A DNA stretch of 34,039 nt from Thermoplasmata archaeon (lineage in GTDB: Archaea; Thermoplasmatota; Thermoplasmata; Methanomassiliicoccales; Methanomethylophilaceae). The DNA is taken from the NCBI GenBank assembly GCA_030539565.1, contig JAUNYA010000002.1:1-34039 (forward strand). Reading direction: 5' to 3'. The notes beneath the pieces were generated by a model, which saw nothing but the letters and a program-made list of their open reading frames with translations, did no database searches and was not told the origin of the DNA. Of this stretch, positions 15,907 through 23,548 are shown piece after piece. Positions within the stretch are counted from its first letter, which is position 1; each line of letters starts with the position of its first letter. The position numbers were made by a program, and so were the translations under genes.

Positions 15907-16792
15907 TCATCTTCAGGTAGTCCGCCACGGCGGCCTCCTGATCGTTGATCATCTGGTGCACCAGGTAGATGTTCTTCATGGTCGGGTTGGCGGCCATGAA
16001 GCTGCCGTCCTCCGGCTCCTCCTTCAGCATCGCGATGACCATGGTCTTCATGGACTTGGTGCCGGCGCGGGTGTCCTCGTAGCTGATGACCGCGTCGAGC
16101 GCGGCCTCGCCGTAGGAGGTGGCGTTCAGGTAGCGCATGGCTGCGTCCGCGATCTCGGGGTAGAAGGTGAAGTCGACGCTCTGGATGAGGCCCTCGAAGT
16201 GGTCCCTCAGGACCCTCTGGTAGTGGCCGTAGCGCCTGATCTTGGAGATGCCAACGTCGGAGACCAACTCGGACGCGCCGTACATGTCGCGCATGTCCCT
16301 GACGGTGAAGTTGGAGTCGACCTGGAACTTCTTCATGGTCTTGCCGTTGGGCGTGATGACCATGTTCTTCCTGACCAGGTACATCTCGATCTCGGGGCTG
16401 ATGAGGCGGTTGTAGCGCAGGATCTTCCTGGCCTCCTCCCTCTGGACGCGCGAGTCGCGGTTCCTGTTTACCAGCGTGTCGAGGCAGAGGACCACGACGA
16501 ACATCGCCAGGATGTTGCAGGCCATGTTGTAGAAGAAGTCCTTCCACGTCCAGTCGCCGTTGCAGAAGAACCCGATGAGGAAGAAGACCGCGCTGGACAC
16601 GACGATTATGCCGAACGAGATCCACATGACGGAGAACTCGTGGCTCCGCTCGACGTTGCTGGCGCGGGTCCTCTGGAACCCCTTGTCCAGGACCTTGGCG
16701 GAGGTGTCCACGGACTCCTTGAGGCGGTTCGCGATGGCCTTGACCCCGGATCCCTTCCCGGACGGCCCTATCCTGCGCACCTTGTCGCTCAT
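15842..16792 (-). CDS. Two-helix membrane protein of unknown function, partner of HprK-like gene
   Basis: The 316-residue protein has a basic N-terminal tail (about 1-50), then two strong transmembrane helices (about 54-75 and 88-107). A long, charged cytoplasmic C-terminal domain (about 115-316) is rich in Met, Asp and Arg. I recognise no domain. The ATG at 16792 overlaps the end of the HprK-like gene by 4 bases (ATGA), so the two proteins are made together. The open frame extends upstream through the HprK-like gene, but that part is Arg/Gly-rich shadow sequence. A membrane-anchored sensor or a substrate of the kinase-like protein is possible, but that is guesswork from the coupling. Confidence 0.8.
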   Translation of the reverse strand: MSDKVRRIGPSGKGSGVKAIANRLKESVDTSAKVLDKGFQRTRASNVERSHEFSVMWISFGIIVVSSAVFFLIGFFCNGDWTWKDFFYNMACNILAMFVVVLCLDTLVNRNRDSRVQREEARKILRYNRLISPEIEMYLVRKNMVITPNGKTMKKFQVDSNFTVRDMRDMYGASELVSDVGISKIRRYGHYQRVLRDHFEGLIQSVDFTFYPEIADAAMRYLNATSYGEAALDAVISYEDTRAGTKSMKTMVIAMLKEEPEDGSFMAANPTMKNIYLVHQMINDQEAAVADYLKMIKLLQDQDTSGYMKKETVEFE

Positions 16793-17739
16793 ATCCCGCA
16801 CCTCTCCTTCAGGACATCGCGGATGAGCTCCTGCGTCTCCTCCGCGGTGCGCGTCGTGTTCACCATGAATGTCTCGCACTCCGAGAGGTACCTGCGGAAG
16901 AAGTCCTCCCTCAGGGCCATGCGCCTCTCGTCGCGGATCAGCTGGTGGGGGTTGCAGTAGTCGTGCTCCTTCAGATACGCCAGCGCGTCCTCGGGGTCCA
17001 TCCTCGTGACGACGGACGGGTCGTCGAAGTCCCTCTTCAGGAGGAACACGTAGCGCATGCCGGTGCCCCTGATGACGGAGCCCTCGCCTGCGACCCACCT
17101 GACGTTCCCGATCCCGCGGCCCTTGTTGTCGAAACGGACCTCGCTGACCAGGGGCTTGTACTCCTCCCACACATCGCCGATGTCGGCGTCGATGTAGCAG
17201 TTCCTCTCGGAACCCTCGACCCAGGGCCTCCCGCAGCCGAAGCTGACGAAGTACCAGTCGTCGGTGATGAGGTGGGAGTTCTTCCCGCGGAGCAGACCCC
17301 AGGACTGGGTGGTCTTGCCGGTTTTGGAAGGCGCTATGAGGGTGACTCCGGATCCGTCGATGTCCAGGGCGGCGCCGTGGACCGAGTAGATCGAGTGCCC
17401 GTCCTCCAGGATGTTGCCGGCGAGTCCGAGAGCGATGCTCTTCACCCACCCGTAGTAGTCGAAGTTGAACAGGAACATGGTGCGCGTCTCCACGTCGTAC
17501 TCCGCGTGGAGGTCGGTGGACTCGTCGTTCAGGCAGAATATCCTCGCATGTGACCTGACGCTGTCCGACATGTGGTAGAAGTTGTCGGACCACATGTCCG
17601 CGTAGGTCTTGTTCTCCGTGTACAGCTGGACGCAGACGCCGTTGATGTCCGCCTTCATCGTGTACATGTTGAGGCGGCCGCAGCGGTCCCTCAGCTCGCG
17701 GGAGCGCCCGTCCCCGATTGTCTCGAGCCTGTATGCCAT
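16789..17739 (-). CDS. HPr kinase/SerK-like P-loop protein
   Basis: The 316-residue protein shows the C-terminal-domain pattern of HPr kinase/phosphorylase relatives: VHGAALDIDG (H121 region), the P-loop APSKTGKTT (136-144), then LITDDW (158-162) where the family has its paired acids. The N-terminal 110 residues match no domain I know. Relatives of this fold phosphorylate a protein serine or a small molecule. No HPr or other phosphotransferase-system gene is visible here, so the substrate is unknown. It is first in a two-gene unit with the membrane protein at 15842. The upstream TATA-like segment at 17770-17779 is shared with the divergent yjbQ-like gene. Confidence 0.75.
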   Translation of the reverse strand: MAYRLETIGDGRSRELRDRCGRLNMYTMKADINGVCVQLYTENKTYADMWSDNFYHMSDSVRSHARIFCLNDESTDLHAEYDVETRTMFLFNFDYYGWVKSIALGLAGNILEDGHSIYSVHGAALDIDGSGVTLIAPSKTGKTTQSWGLLRGKNSHLITDDWYFVSFGCGRPWVEGSERNCYIDADIGDVWEEYKPLVSEVRFDNKGRGIGNVRWVAGEGSVIRGTGMRYVFLLKRDFDDPSVVTRMDPEDALAYLKEHDYCNPHQLIRDERRMALREDFFRRYLSECETFMVNTTRTAEETQELIRDVLKERCGI

Positions 17740-17769
17740 GTCCTATCGCCCCGGGTAATCGCGGAATCC

Positions 17770-17779
17770 ATTGATATAC
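17770..17779. promoter_or_regulatory. Near-symmetrical TATA element shared by divergent genes
   Basis: ATTGATATAC reads as a TATA-like element both ways. It is 22-31 bases before the ATG at 17801 (plus) and about 31-40 bases before the ATG at 17739 (minus). The plus transcript would be leaderless, and the minus transcript would have a leader of several bases. Confidence 0.45.
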
Positions 17780-17800
17780 CCGCGCAGTCTGCTCTTAGGT

Positions 17801-18610
17801 ATGAAGGGATACTCCGAGTTCCAGGTCAAGACGGGTGCCAGCCAGATGGTCGACATCACCTCGAAGGTCCGCGGGATCGTCCGCGACAGCGGTGTCGACG
17901 AGGGCATCTGCGTGGTGTTCTCGATGCACACGACCGCTGGGATCACGATAAACGAGAACGCGGACCCCGACGTGAAGACCGACATGCTCCTCGGCCTCTC
18001 GGAGGCCTTCCCGGACAGGCCGGAGTTCTTGCACGCCGAGGGGAACTCCCACGCGCACCTCAGGACCAGCTGTGTTGGGCCCTCCGTGACGGTTATCGTC
18101 TCAGGCGGGGAGCCTGTCCTCGGAACCTGGCAGGGGATCTTCCTTTGCGAGTTCGACGGGCCTCGGACTCGGACCGTCGCGGTGAAGGTCGTCCGCGGCC
18201 GACGGCACCTTCGGCACTACGACGTAGACCATCTGGTGCTGCGCGCCCCAGAGGCCGAGGGCCTTCAGGACCGGCAGGATGGACGTGCCCTTGTCGGTGA
18301 GCGCGTAGGTGACCTTCAGCTTCCTGTCGGTGCCCACGGTGCGGGAGATCATCCCGTCGCCCTCCAGCTCCTTCAGCTGCTTCGAGAGGATCCTGGACGT
18401 GACGTCGCCGATCTTCCTCTCCAGCTCGGAGAACCTCATGGGGCCGTTCATGAAGAGCATGCACAGGATGGTTCCCTTCCACCTGCCCTCTATCACCGAC
18501 ATCGCCGCATCGATGCAGCAGTTGAACCGAGCCGGCGCGATCTTCTTCGCCTCTTCCTTCAGCCTGTCGTACTCCTCCACGGCCATGCTATCAACTATCC
18601 GTATCATTAG
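17801..18610 (+). CDS. YjbQ/UPF0047 family protein with 3' extension antisense to hxlR
   Basis: Residues 1-131 are a complete UPF0047 protein: YSEFQVKTGASQMVDITSKV, CVVFSMHTTAGITINENADPDV, EGNSHAHLRTSCVGPSVTV and GTWQGIFLCEFDGPRTRTVAVKV. Family members have weak thiamine-phosphate-synthase activity, and their real role is debated. The family normally ends about here (near 18195). In this sequence no stop follows, and the frame stays open for some 138 more codons to TAG at 18608-18610, overlapping the convergent hxlR gene almost completely. The extension is His/Arg/Leu-rich and looks like antisense of hxlR. A TGA one frame away at 18181-18183 suggests a lost stop or a one-base error. The first 131 residues are secure, the extension is not. 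Confidence 0.85.
   Translation: MKGYSEFQVKTGASQMVDITSKVRGIVRDSGVDEGICVVFSMHTTAGITINENADPDVKTDMLLGLSEAFPDRPEFLHAEGNSHAHLRTSCVGPSVTVIVSGGEPVLGTWQGIFLCEFDGPRTRTVAVKVVRGRRHLRHYDVDHLVLRAPEAEGLQDRQDGRALVGERVGDLQLPVGAHGAGDHPVALQLLQLLREDPGRDVADLPLQLGEPHGAVHEEHAQDGSLPPALYHRHRRIDAAVEPSRRDLLRLFLQPVVLLHGHAINYPYH
18101..18586 (-). CDS. HxlR-family winged-helix regulator
   Basis: The 161-residue protein has the HxlR core: paired Cys at 23-24, SVIEGRWKGTILCMLFMNGPMRFSELERKIGDVTSRILSKQLKELEGDGMI, then the wing TDRKLKVTYALTDKG. HxlR proteins are dimeric repressors or activators, and several sense electrophiles or redox state through an N-terminal cysteine. It is divergent from an iron-sulfur flavoprotein gene, its likely target. 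The ATG at 18586 was preferred over the upstream frame start (18625) because a TATA-like element on the minus strand (plus 18612-18623) sits about 29 bases before it. The last 40 residues read antisense to the yjbQ-like gene and may not be conserved. Confidence 0.9.
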   Translation of the reverse strand: MAVEEYDRLKEEAKKIAPARFNCCIDAAMSVIEGRWKGTILCMLFMNGPMRFSELERKIGDVTSRILSKQLKELEGDGMISRTVGTDRKLKVTYALTDKGTSILPVLKALGLWGAQHQMVYVVVPKVPSAADDLHRDGPSPRPVELAKEDPLPGSEDRLPA

Positions 18611-18650
18611 GATATTTAATAACATTTTGTAGGCAAATACTTATATAGAG
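18596..18650. promoter_or_regulatory. Divergent hxlR / iron-sulfur flavoprotein promoter with dyad
   Basis: ATATTTAATAAC (18612-18623) gives a TATA element for hxlR on the minus strand. TTATATA (18641-18647) gives one for the flavoprotein at 18678 on the plus strand. A dyad TATCC-N9-GGATA (18596-18614) lies between the hxlR start and its TATA box, a sensible place for an autoregulatory site. Confidence 0.55.
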
Positions 18651-18677
18651 TATCTGATGGGAGCATGGGCAAGTCTC

Positions 18678-19232
18678 ATGTCTGATGTAACAGCAATAAT
18701 AGCATCCCCGAGAAAGAACGGAAACTGCGTCGCGCTCGTCGACAAGATGGTCCAGACCCTCACGGCGGAGGGGAAGACCGTCGACGTCTTCAGCCTGAAC
18801 ACCATCGAGGGCAAGGGCTGCCAGGCCTGCATGGCCTGCAAGAAGGCCGGGAAGTGCGTGAGGAAGGACGGGTTCACCCCCGTGCTTGAGTCCATGACTC
18901 AGAGCGGCTCGATCATCATCGCCACCCCCGACTACTTCGGCCAGTCCTGCGCCCAGTACAGGCTGCTGGAGGACCGCATGTACGGCTTCGTCGGAATGGG
19001 CGAGAACGGTTTCGTCTGCAACCTCCCCGCCGGGAAGAAGGTGGCGGTCGTCGTCACCTCCGGATCCGGAGCGGGAGCTGACAACATCATCACCGGAATC
19101 AAGAACGTGATGGGCGGGTTCCTCGGATGCGAGGTCGTCGGAGAGATAAACTACAAGGAGGGACCTTCGGGACCTGCTGCAGACAACGCCCCGGCCCTCG
19201 GCGAGGCCGAGGCCCTGGCCAAGAAGCTCTGA
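18678..19232 (+). CDS. Iron-sulfur flavoprotein (Isf-like), copy 1
   Basis: The 184-residue protein has an NADPH-dependent FMN-reductase/flavodoxin-like fold: strand TAIIASPRKNGNCVALVD, TPDYFGQSCAQYRLLEDR and KVAVVVTSGSG. The compact cysteine motif C48-x2-C51-x2-C54-x5-C60 is the 4Fe-4S ligand pattern of Isf from methanogens. Isf proteins bind FMN and one cluster and accept electrons from ferredoxin, with proposed roles in oxygen or peroxide defence. The ATG at 18678 aligns with the start of the second copy (20077), so the upstream in-frame ATG at 18657 was rejected. It is probably controlled by the divergent HxlR and co-transcribed with the flavodoxin 25 bases downstream. Confidence 0.88.
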   Translation: MSDVTAIIASPRKNGNCVALVDKMVQTLTAEGKTVDVFSLNTIEGKGCQACMACKKAGKCVRKDGFTPVLESMTQSGSIIIATPDYFGQSCAQYRLLEDRMYGFVGMGENGFVCNLPAGKKVAVVVTSGSGAGADNIITGIKNVMGGFLGCEVVGEINYKEGPSGPAADNAPALGEAEALAKKL

Positions 19233-19257
19233 AAAGACTGCTGAGGAGTGACGGGAA

Positions 19258-19659
19258 ATGAGCAAAGCGATCATCTACGCTACTGGAATAACGAAGAACA
19301 CCAAAGCCGTGGCCGACTACATGGCCAAGCAGCTGGGGGCCGACGTCTTCAACCTGAAGGACCTGTCGAAGCTCGACATCTCCGGATACGACACGATCAT
19401 CTTCGGCACCGGCATCCACGCCGGCAAGCCCTACAAGCCCGTGGTCGAATTCATCGAGAACAACAAGGAGGCCCTGGCCGGCAAGAAGCAGTACCTCTTC
19501 ATCGAGTGCATGTACAACAAGGAGAAGGGGGACGCCCAGTGCGCCAAGGTCGCCGAGCAGCTCGGAATCTCCGACGCGGTCTACTTCAACAAGAAGGCCG
19601 AGGAGATGAACGAGGCCGGCTTCCCCAAGGCCGTCGACGAGTTCATCGCGAGGCTCTGA
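19258..19659 (+). CDS. Flavodoxin-domain protein
   Basis: The 133-residue protein starts with the flavodoxin nucleotide-phosphate loop pattern (IIYATGITKNTKAVADYM), followed by DTIIFGTGIHAGKPYKPVVEFIE and QYLFIECMYNKEKG. FMN binding and electron transfer are expected. It resembles the protoporphyrinogen-oxidase-like flavodoxins in length, but no specific role can be assigned. GGAG lies about ten bases before the ATG. It sits between the first iron-sulfur flavoprotein and a small membrane protein, with short gaps, so one redox operon is likely. Confidence 0.88.
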   Translation: MSKAIIYATGITKNTKAVADYMAKQLGADVFNLKDLSKLDISGYDTIIFGTGIHAGKPYKPVVEFIENNKEALAGKKQYLFIECMYNKEKGDAQCAKVAEQLGISDAVYFNKKAEEMNEAGFPKAVDEFIARL

Positions 19660-19664
19660 TCCCG

Positions 19665-19946
19665 ATGGTCACCATCGCCACGTCCACGCTGCTGATCATC
19701 TACGTGGTGATCAACGTCGTGGTCTTCGCCATGTACCTGGTCGACAAGTACAAGGCGAAGAACGACAAATGGCGCACACCAGAGTCCACGCTCCTGCTGG
19801 GGGCCCTCTTCGGCCCGTGGGGCGCGGTCATCGGGATGAAGGTTGCCCACCACAAGACGCGCAAGCCCAAGTTCAAGCTGGTCTACGTGTTCCTGGTGCT
19901 CCACATCGCGCTCATCGCGTACATGTTCGGCGCGGACATCCTTTGA
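19665..19946 (+). CDS. DUF1294 small membrane protein
   Basis: The 93-residue protein has three hydrophobic segments and the DUF1294 pattern: FAMYLVDKYKAKNDKWRTPESTLLLGALFGPWGAVIGMKVAHHKTRKPKF. In this family the basic and Trp-Arg-containing loop and the HKTRKPKF motif are conserved; function is unknown. The ATG lies five bases after the flavodoxin stop, so it is the last gene of that unit. A terminator-like hairpin follows seven bases after its stop. Confidence 0.85.
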   Translation: MVTIATSTLLIIYVVINVVVFAMYLVDKYKAKNDKWRTPESTLLLGALFGPWGAVIGMKVAHHKTRKPKFKLVYVFLVLHIALIAYMFGADIL

Positions 19947-19952
19947 AACTTC

Positions 19953-19980
19953 GGGCCTCCGGGCCCCCTTCCCTTCTATT
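19953..19980 (+). terminator. Hairpin and pyrimidine tract after DUF1294 gene
   Basis: GGGCC (19953-19957), loop TCCG, GGCCC (19962-19966), followed by a C/T-rich run with several T residues (CCCTTCCCTTCTATT). Archaeal termination depends mainly on the T-rich part, so this is a moderate call. Confidence 0.45.
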
Positions 19981-20038
19981 ATTTGCTTCCGCGGTATTTT
20001 GCTGCGCCTAAAATAAGTGACACCGTGTAGATAATAGC

Positions 20039-20045
20039 TTATACC
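20039..20045 (+). promoter_or_regulatory. TATA-like element of second flavoprotein gene
   Basis: TTATACC sits 38 bases before the ATG at 20077, almost the same distance as TTATATA before copy 1 (37 bases). The leader just before the start is also similar (GGGCAAGTCTC versus GGGCATATCTC), so the promoter was duplicated together with the gene. Confidence 0.5.
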
Positions 20046-20076
20046 CATGCCTGGATGCGACTGCCGGGCATATCTC

Positions 20077-20628
20077 ATGGCAGATGTTACAGCAATCAAC
20101 GCCTCCCCGAGGAGGAACGGAAACAGCCCCGCGATCATCGACAAGATGGTGGAGACCCTCAAAGCCGAGGGCAAGACCGTCGACGTGTTCAACCTGAGGG
20201 ACGTCCAGGGAAGCGGATGCGTCGCATGCTACGCGTGCAAGAAGACCGGGAAGTGCGTCAGGAAGGACGGGATCACCCCGATCCTCGAGAGCATCGCGCA
20301 GAGCGGCTCGCTGCTCGTGGCGGTCCCCGACTACTTCGGGCAGCCCTGCTCCCAGTACAGGGTCCTGGAGGACCGCCTCTACGGGTTCGTCGGCATGAAC
20401 GAGAACGGGTTCTTCTGCAACGTCCCCGGCAAGAAGGTCGCGGTCGTCGTCACCTCCGGGTCCGGGGTGGAGTCCGACAACGTGATCGAGAGCATCTCCA
20501 AGGTCATGAAGGTCTACATGCAGGCCGATGTTGTCGGCACCATGCACTACCAGGAGCGCCCCGACGGACCCTTCGCGGACAACCCGAAGGCCATCGAGGA
20601 GGCAGTCGAGCTCGCCAAGAAGCTCTGA
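20077..20628 (+). CDS. Iron-sulfur flavoprotein (Isf-like), copy 2
   Basis: The 183-residue paralogue of the protein at 18678 carries the same C48-x2-C51-x2-C54-x5-C60 cluster motif and the same FMN-site blocks (NASPRRNGNSPAIID, VPDYFGQPCSQYRVLEDR, VTSGSG). The two copies are clearly a tandem duplication separated by the flavodoxin and DUF1294 genes. The ATG at 20077 was chosen because it aligns with copy 1; the in-frame ATG at 20047 lies too close to the TATA element. It is followed by a strong hairpin terminator. Confidence 0.88.
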   Translation: MADVTAINASPRRNGNSPAIIDKMVETLKAEGKTVDVFNLRDVQGSGCVACYACKKTGKCVRKDGITPILESIAQSGSLLVAVPDYFGQPCSQYRVLEDRLYGFVGMNENGFFCNVPGKKVAVVVTSGSGVESDNVIESISKVMKVYMQADVVGTMHYQERPDGPFADNPKAIEEAVELAKKL

Positions 20629-20637
20629 GAACCAAAC

Positions 20638-20672
20638 GCCCCCTCCCAGAGGGGGGGGCACCTTCTCTTTTT
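20638..20672. terminator. Bidirectional G/C hairpin terminator between convergent genes
   Basis: GCCCCCTC (20638-20645), a three-base loop and a G-rich complementary arm reaching 20659 form a strong stem. It is followed by CCTTCTCTTTTTC on the plus strand. It lies between the stops of the second flavoprotein and taw1, separating the two convergent units. Confidence 0.65.
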
Positions 20673-21613
20673 CAATCCAGGCCGTGGAGCTTGCGGACGT
20701 CGGTCTCCATGCCGGGCTGTCCGAGCAGAACCACACGGCTGTCCTCGCGCTCGTTGATGATGGACATCCCGATGCGGTCGCCCAGCTGCCTGGAGAAGTC
20801 CTTGATCTCCGCGAAGGACGGCATGCAGTCTATGGTGAGCCTGGTGCGGGATCCTCCGACGAAGACGTATCCCTTGGGCTCCACGAGGTCCGGATCCGCG
20901 ATCTTATCGAGCGCCGCGTACTCGTCAAGCCACCCGAAGTTCTCGTTCTTCACCAGGGTGTGGCGGATGACCGTGCGGGTGTCCAGCGAGGGGAGCATCT
21001 CCAGGGTGCGCATGATGCGCTCCCACCCGTCCTTTATCTTCGGCCTGCAGACCCTGGTGTAGATCTGCGGGTTCGGCGCGGCGACGGTGACGTAGAGCTG
21101 CATCGGGAGGACGTCAAGCTCCTCCAGCCTCTCCGGGTACGTGCCGTTGGTGACCATGAACGTGGTCATCCCGCGGGAATGGCACTCCCTGAGGAAGTCG
21201 GACAGGTACGGGTAGGTGATGGGCTCGCCTGCAAGCGAGATGGCCACCTGGTTGGGATTCCTGGCCTCCTCGAACCTCTCGAGGTCGCAGCGGGGGTCGC
21301 CCTTGAAGCCGGAGACCAGCTTCCTCTGCTGCTCGATGAGGTTGTCAAGCATCTCCTTGGGCTCCGCCCAGTCCCTCACCTCGAAGTCGTGCTCCTGGAC
21401 CCTCCAGCAGAAGGTGCACCTGTGGCTGCACTCGTTGATCGCCGGGGTCATCTGGAGGCACCTGTGCGAGTCGATGCCGTAGAAGTCCTGCTTGTAGCAG
21501 TGCCTCCCGCGGAGCATGCTCTCCTTCATCCAGTGGCAGAGCTTGACCGCGGAGTGGTCGTTGTACAGCCGGTACTGCTGCTTGATCAGGAGGTCGCGGT
21601 ATCCTTCGTCCAT
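20672..21613 (-). CDS. taw1: tRNA 4-demethylwyosine synthase (radical SAM)
   Basis: The 313-residue protein matches archaeal TYW1/Taw1. It has the radical-SAM triad C62-x3-C66-x2-C69 (ECSHRCTFCW) and the second-cluster cysteines C26, C39 and C52, at the same numbers as in the characterised Methanocaldococcus enzyme. Further blocks are SLAGEPITYPYLSDFL, TNGTYPERLEEL, LYVTVAAPN and EPKGYVFVGGSRTRL. It converts N1-methylguanosine 37 of tRNA-Phe to 4-demethylwyosine using pyruvate and SAM. It lies four bases after rfcL and is probably the last gene of that operon. Confidence 0.96.
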   Translation of the reverse strand: MDEGYRDLLIKQQYRLYNDHSAVKLCHWMKESMLRGRHCYKQDFYGIDSHRCLQMTPAINECSHRCTFCWRVQEHDFEVRDWAEPKEMLDNLIEQQRKLVSGFKGDPRCDLERFEEARNPNQVAISLAGEPITYPYLSDFLRECHSRGMTTFMVTNGTYPERLEELDVLPMQLYVTVAAPNPQIYTRVCRPKIKDGWERIMRTLEMLPSLDTRTVIRHTLVKNENFGWLDEYAALDKIADPDLVEPKGYVFVGGSRTRLTIDCMPSFAEIKDFSRQLGDRIGMSIINEREDSRVVLLGQPGMETDVRKLHGLD

Positions 21614-21617
21614 GGTA

Positions 21618-23075
21618 TCAGAAGTCGAACAGGCTGCGCTGTGCCTTAGGCTTCGCCGGAGGCTCCGGAGCGGGCGCAGGGGGCTCCGGGGCCTTCGCGG
21701 GTGCCGGTGCGTCTATGTGCATCCTCGGTGCCTCCACGGGCGCGGAGCGGGCCTGCAGGGCCCTCTCCTCAAGGATGCGCTCCGCCTCGGCGAGAGCGGC
21801 CTTGACGTCCTTGGAGTCGGGCTTCTTCCCGATGAGCATCCCCATCTCGTCCTCGTCGAGGCCGAGGTCGGCGGCGAGCACGGGACGGAGCGAGGGGTCG
21901 GCCGTCGCGGCGGCCGACAGGAACGGTATGATGTCGCTGTCCGCGCGGGACGGCGTGGTGTGCAGGTAGACCGCGAGCTTGAACGACAGCGAGCCGCGGG
22001 TCCCGCGGACGCCCCTGCTGCGGGACATGCGGGTCATGTACGAGGGGAACCTCATCCTTTCGCGGCCGAAGCGGTCGGACATCCTCGACGTGGAGAGCCC
22101 GAACGACATGAGGTCCGAGGCGTAGGACCAGAACCCGTAGTACTGGCGGCGGCTCACCCTTCCGAGGTAGATCGCCGACTTGGAGAGCTTGTCGTATCCG
22201 CGGACGAGGTCGCCGGTGTCGATGTACTCGGTGGGGAGGTTCTCGTCGATCCAGAGCAGCTTCGTGGACGGATCCTCGTCGACCTCGGCGAGGGCCCTGC
22301 GGGCGTTGGCCGGGTCGTTCTTCCTGAACACCGCGGACAGCATCCCGAACAGGTCGGTGCGGGTGTCCCTGCGGGACAGCCCGTCGGACATGTCCTTGGT
22401 GACGGAGGCCTCGCCGATCGCCATGGACTCCAGGTTGCGCACGGCCGCGCGCATGTCGCCCGCCGCGTTCTCCGCGATTGCTTCCATAGCGGCGGGGTCC
22501 ACCTCGACGCCCTCCTGCTCCGCGATCCTGTAGAGCGCCTTGGCGACGGTGGATGCCTGGGGCTTCTTGAACGTGATCTGCAGCGTCTTGTTCTTGATGA
22601 CGCTGCTCTTCCTGCTGATGGCGTAGAAGTCGTTTACTATGAGGATCACAGGCTGGAGCGTCCCGTTGATCAGCTCGTTGACCATGGGTATGGCCCCGCG
22701 GTCGCTGTTGCCGAAGAAGTTGTCCGCCTCGTCGAGGACTATGAGCTTCCTCCCCCCGGTCGAGGCGTCACCATAGGAACCGTCGTCGCCGAAGGTGTTG
22801 AAGCGGGAGCCGCGCACCGCGATGTCCTGGATGGCCGACGCCTTCCTCTGGTCGGAGGCGTTCATCTCCACGATGTCCCATCCCATCTCGCGCGCCAGCG
22901 CCTCGGCCGACGTCGTCTTGCCGACCCCGGGGGGTCCCATGAGCACCACGGCGCGCATCTCGGGCACGCCGGACTCCCAGGCCTTGGCCCAGGCGCGGAG
23001 CGTGCTCACCGCCCCGGGGTTCCCCACGACGCCGTCGAGGGTCTGCGGGCGGTACTTCTCGGTCCAGTCCGTCAT
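21618..23075 (-). CDS. rfcL: Replication factor C large subunit
   Basis: The 485-residue clamp-loader subunit opens with WTEKYRPQTLDGVVGN. It carries Walker A GPPGVGKT (47-54), Walker B LIVLDEAD and sensor-region sequence, then the helical collar. A Pro/Ala-rich linker leads to a C-terminal PIP box QRSLFDF, which binds the PCNA clamp. RfcL with four RfcS subunits loads PCNA at primer ends. The ATG overlaps the zinc-ribbon gene stop by four bases (23072-23075), which sets the start and excludes the longer upstream frame. Confidence 0.96.
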   Translation of the reverse strand: MTDWTEKYRPQTLDGVVGNPGAVSTLRAWAKAWESGVPEMRAVVLMGPPGVGKTTSAEALAREMGWDIVEMNASDQRKASAIQDIAVRGSRFNTFGDDGSYGDASTGGRKLIVLDEADNFFGNSDRGAIPMVNELINGTLQPVILIVNDFYAISRKSSVIKNKTLQITFKKPQASTVAKALYRIAEQEGVEVDPAAMEAIAENAAGDMRAAVRNLESMAIGEASVTKDMSDGLSRRDTRTDLFGMLSAVFRKNDPANARRALAEVDEDPSTKLLWIDENLPTEYIDTGDLVRGYDKLSKSAIYLGRVSRRQYYGFWSYASDLMSFGLSTSRMSDRFGRERMRFPSYMTRMSRSRGVRGTRGSLSFKLAVYLHTTPSRADSDIIPFLSAAATADPSLRPVLAADLGLDEDEMGMLIGKKPDSKDVKAALAEAERILEERALQARSAPVEAPRMHIDAPAPAKAPEPPAPAPEPPAKPKAQRSLFDF

Positions 23076-23548
23076 TTCTCCTCCGGCGCGTAGGCGTACC
23101 TCAGGATGTCCATGCACTGGTAGAAGTAGACCGCGACGTCCAGGAACATGGTGAACACGCTGCTGGCGCGCCAGCTCCAGTCGTTGAGGAACCACAGCAC
23201 CAGGGTCATCACCAGGAACATCGCCCCGCGGGCGTACTGCTTCAGGACGAAGTGCCCCAGGCCGAAGATGTTGAAGAATCCGGGGAGGAGCGCGAGAGCG
23301 ATCGCAAGCGTCCCGTTGGACCGGAGCTTCGGCGTCATCATGGGCCTCACGCTGTCCGGTATCTCGGTGCCGCACTTACCGCAGTAGCGGTCGCCAGGAA
23401 GGTACGGCTCGCCGCAGGCGGGGCAGACGTTGCTCACGTACCCTTTGTCGTCGAACACGAAGGCCTTGTCCCTCATGCACCCGCAGGCGGGGCAGAAGTC
23501 CATGTCCGAGTCGATCTCGTTGCCGCACTCGGAGCAGACGTACCTCAC
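23072..23548 (-). CDS. Double zinc-ribbon membrane protein
   Basis: The 158-residue protein has two zinc ribbons in its first 70 residues (CSECGNE with CPACGCM, and CPACGEP with CGKCGTE). Two or three hydrophobic segments follow, with a TM2-like GLGHFVLKQYARGAMFL stretch and an acidic end. The start is GTG at 23548, overlapping the ABC ATPase stop (GTGA), because the frame upstream is antisense-like. Its architecture parallels the protein at 5031-5468. The ABC ATPase before it has no permease gene nearby, so this protein could anchor it in the membrane, but that is speculation. Confidence 0.8.
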   Translation of the reverse strand: MRYVCSECGNEIDSDMDFCPACGCMRDKAFVFDDKGYVSNVCPACGEPYLPGDRYCGKCGTEIPDSVRPMMTPKLRSNGTLAIALALLPGFFNIFGLGHFVLKQYARGAMFLVMTLVLWFLNDWSWRASSVFTMFLDVAVYFYQCMDILRYAYAPEEK

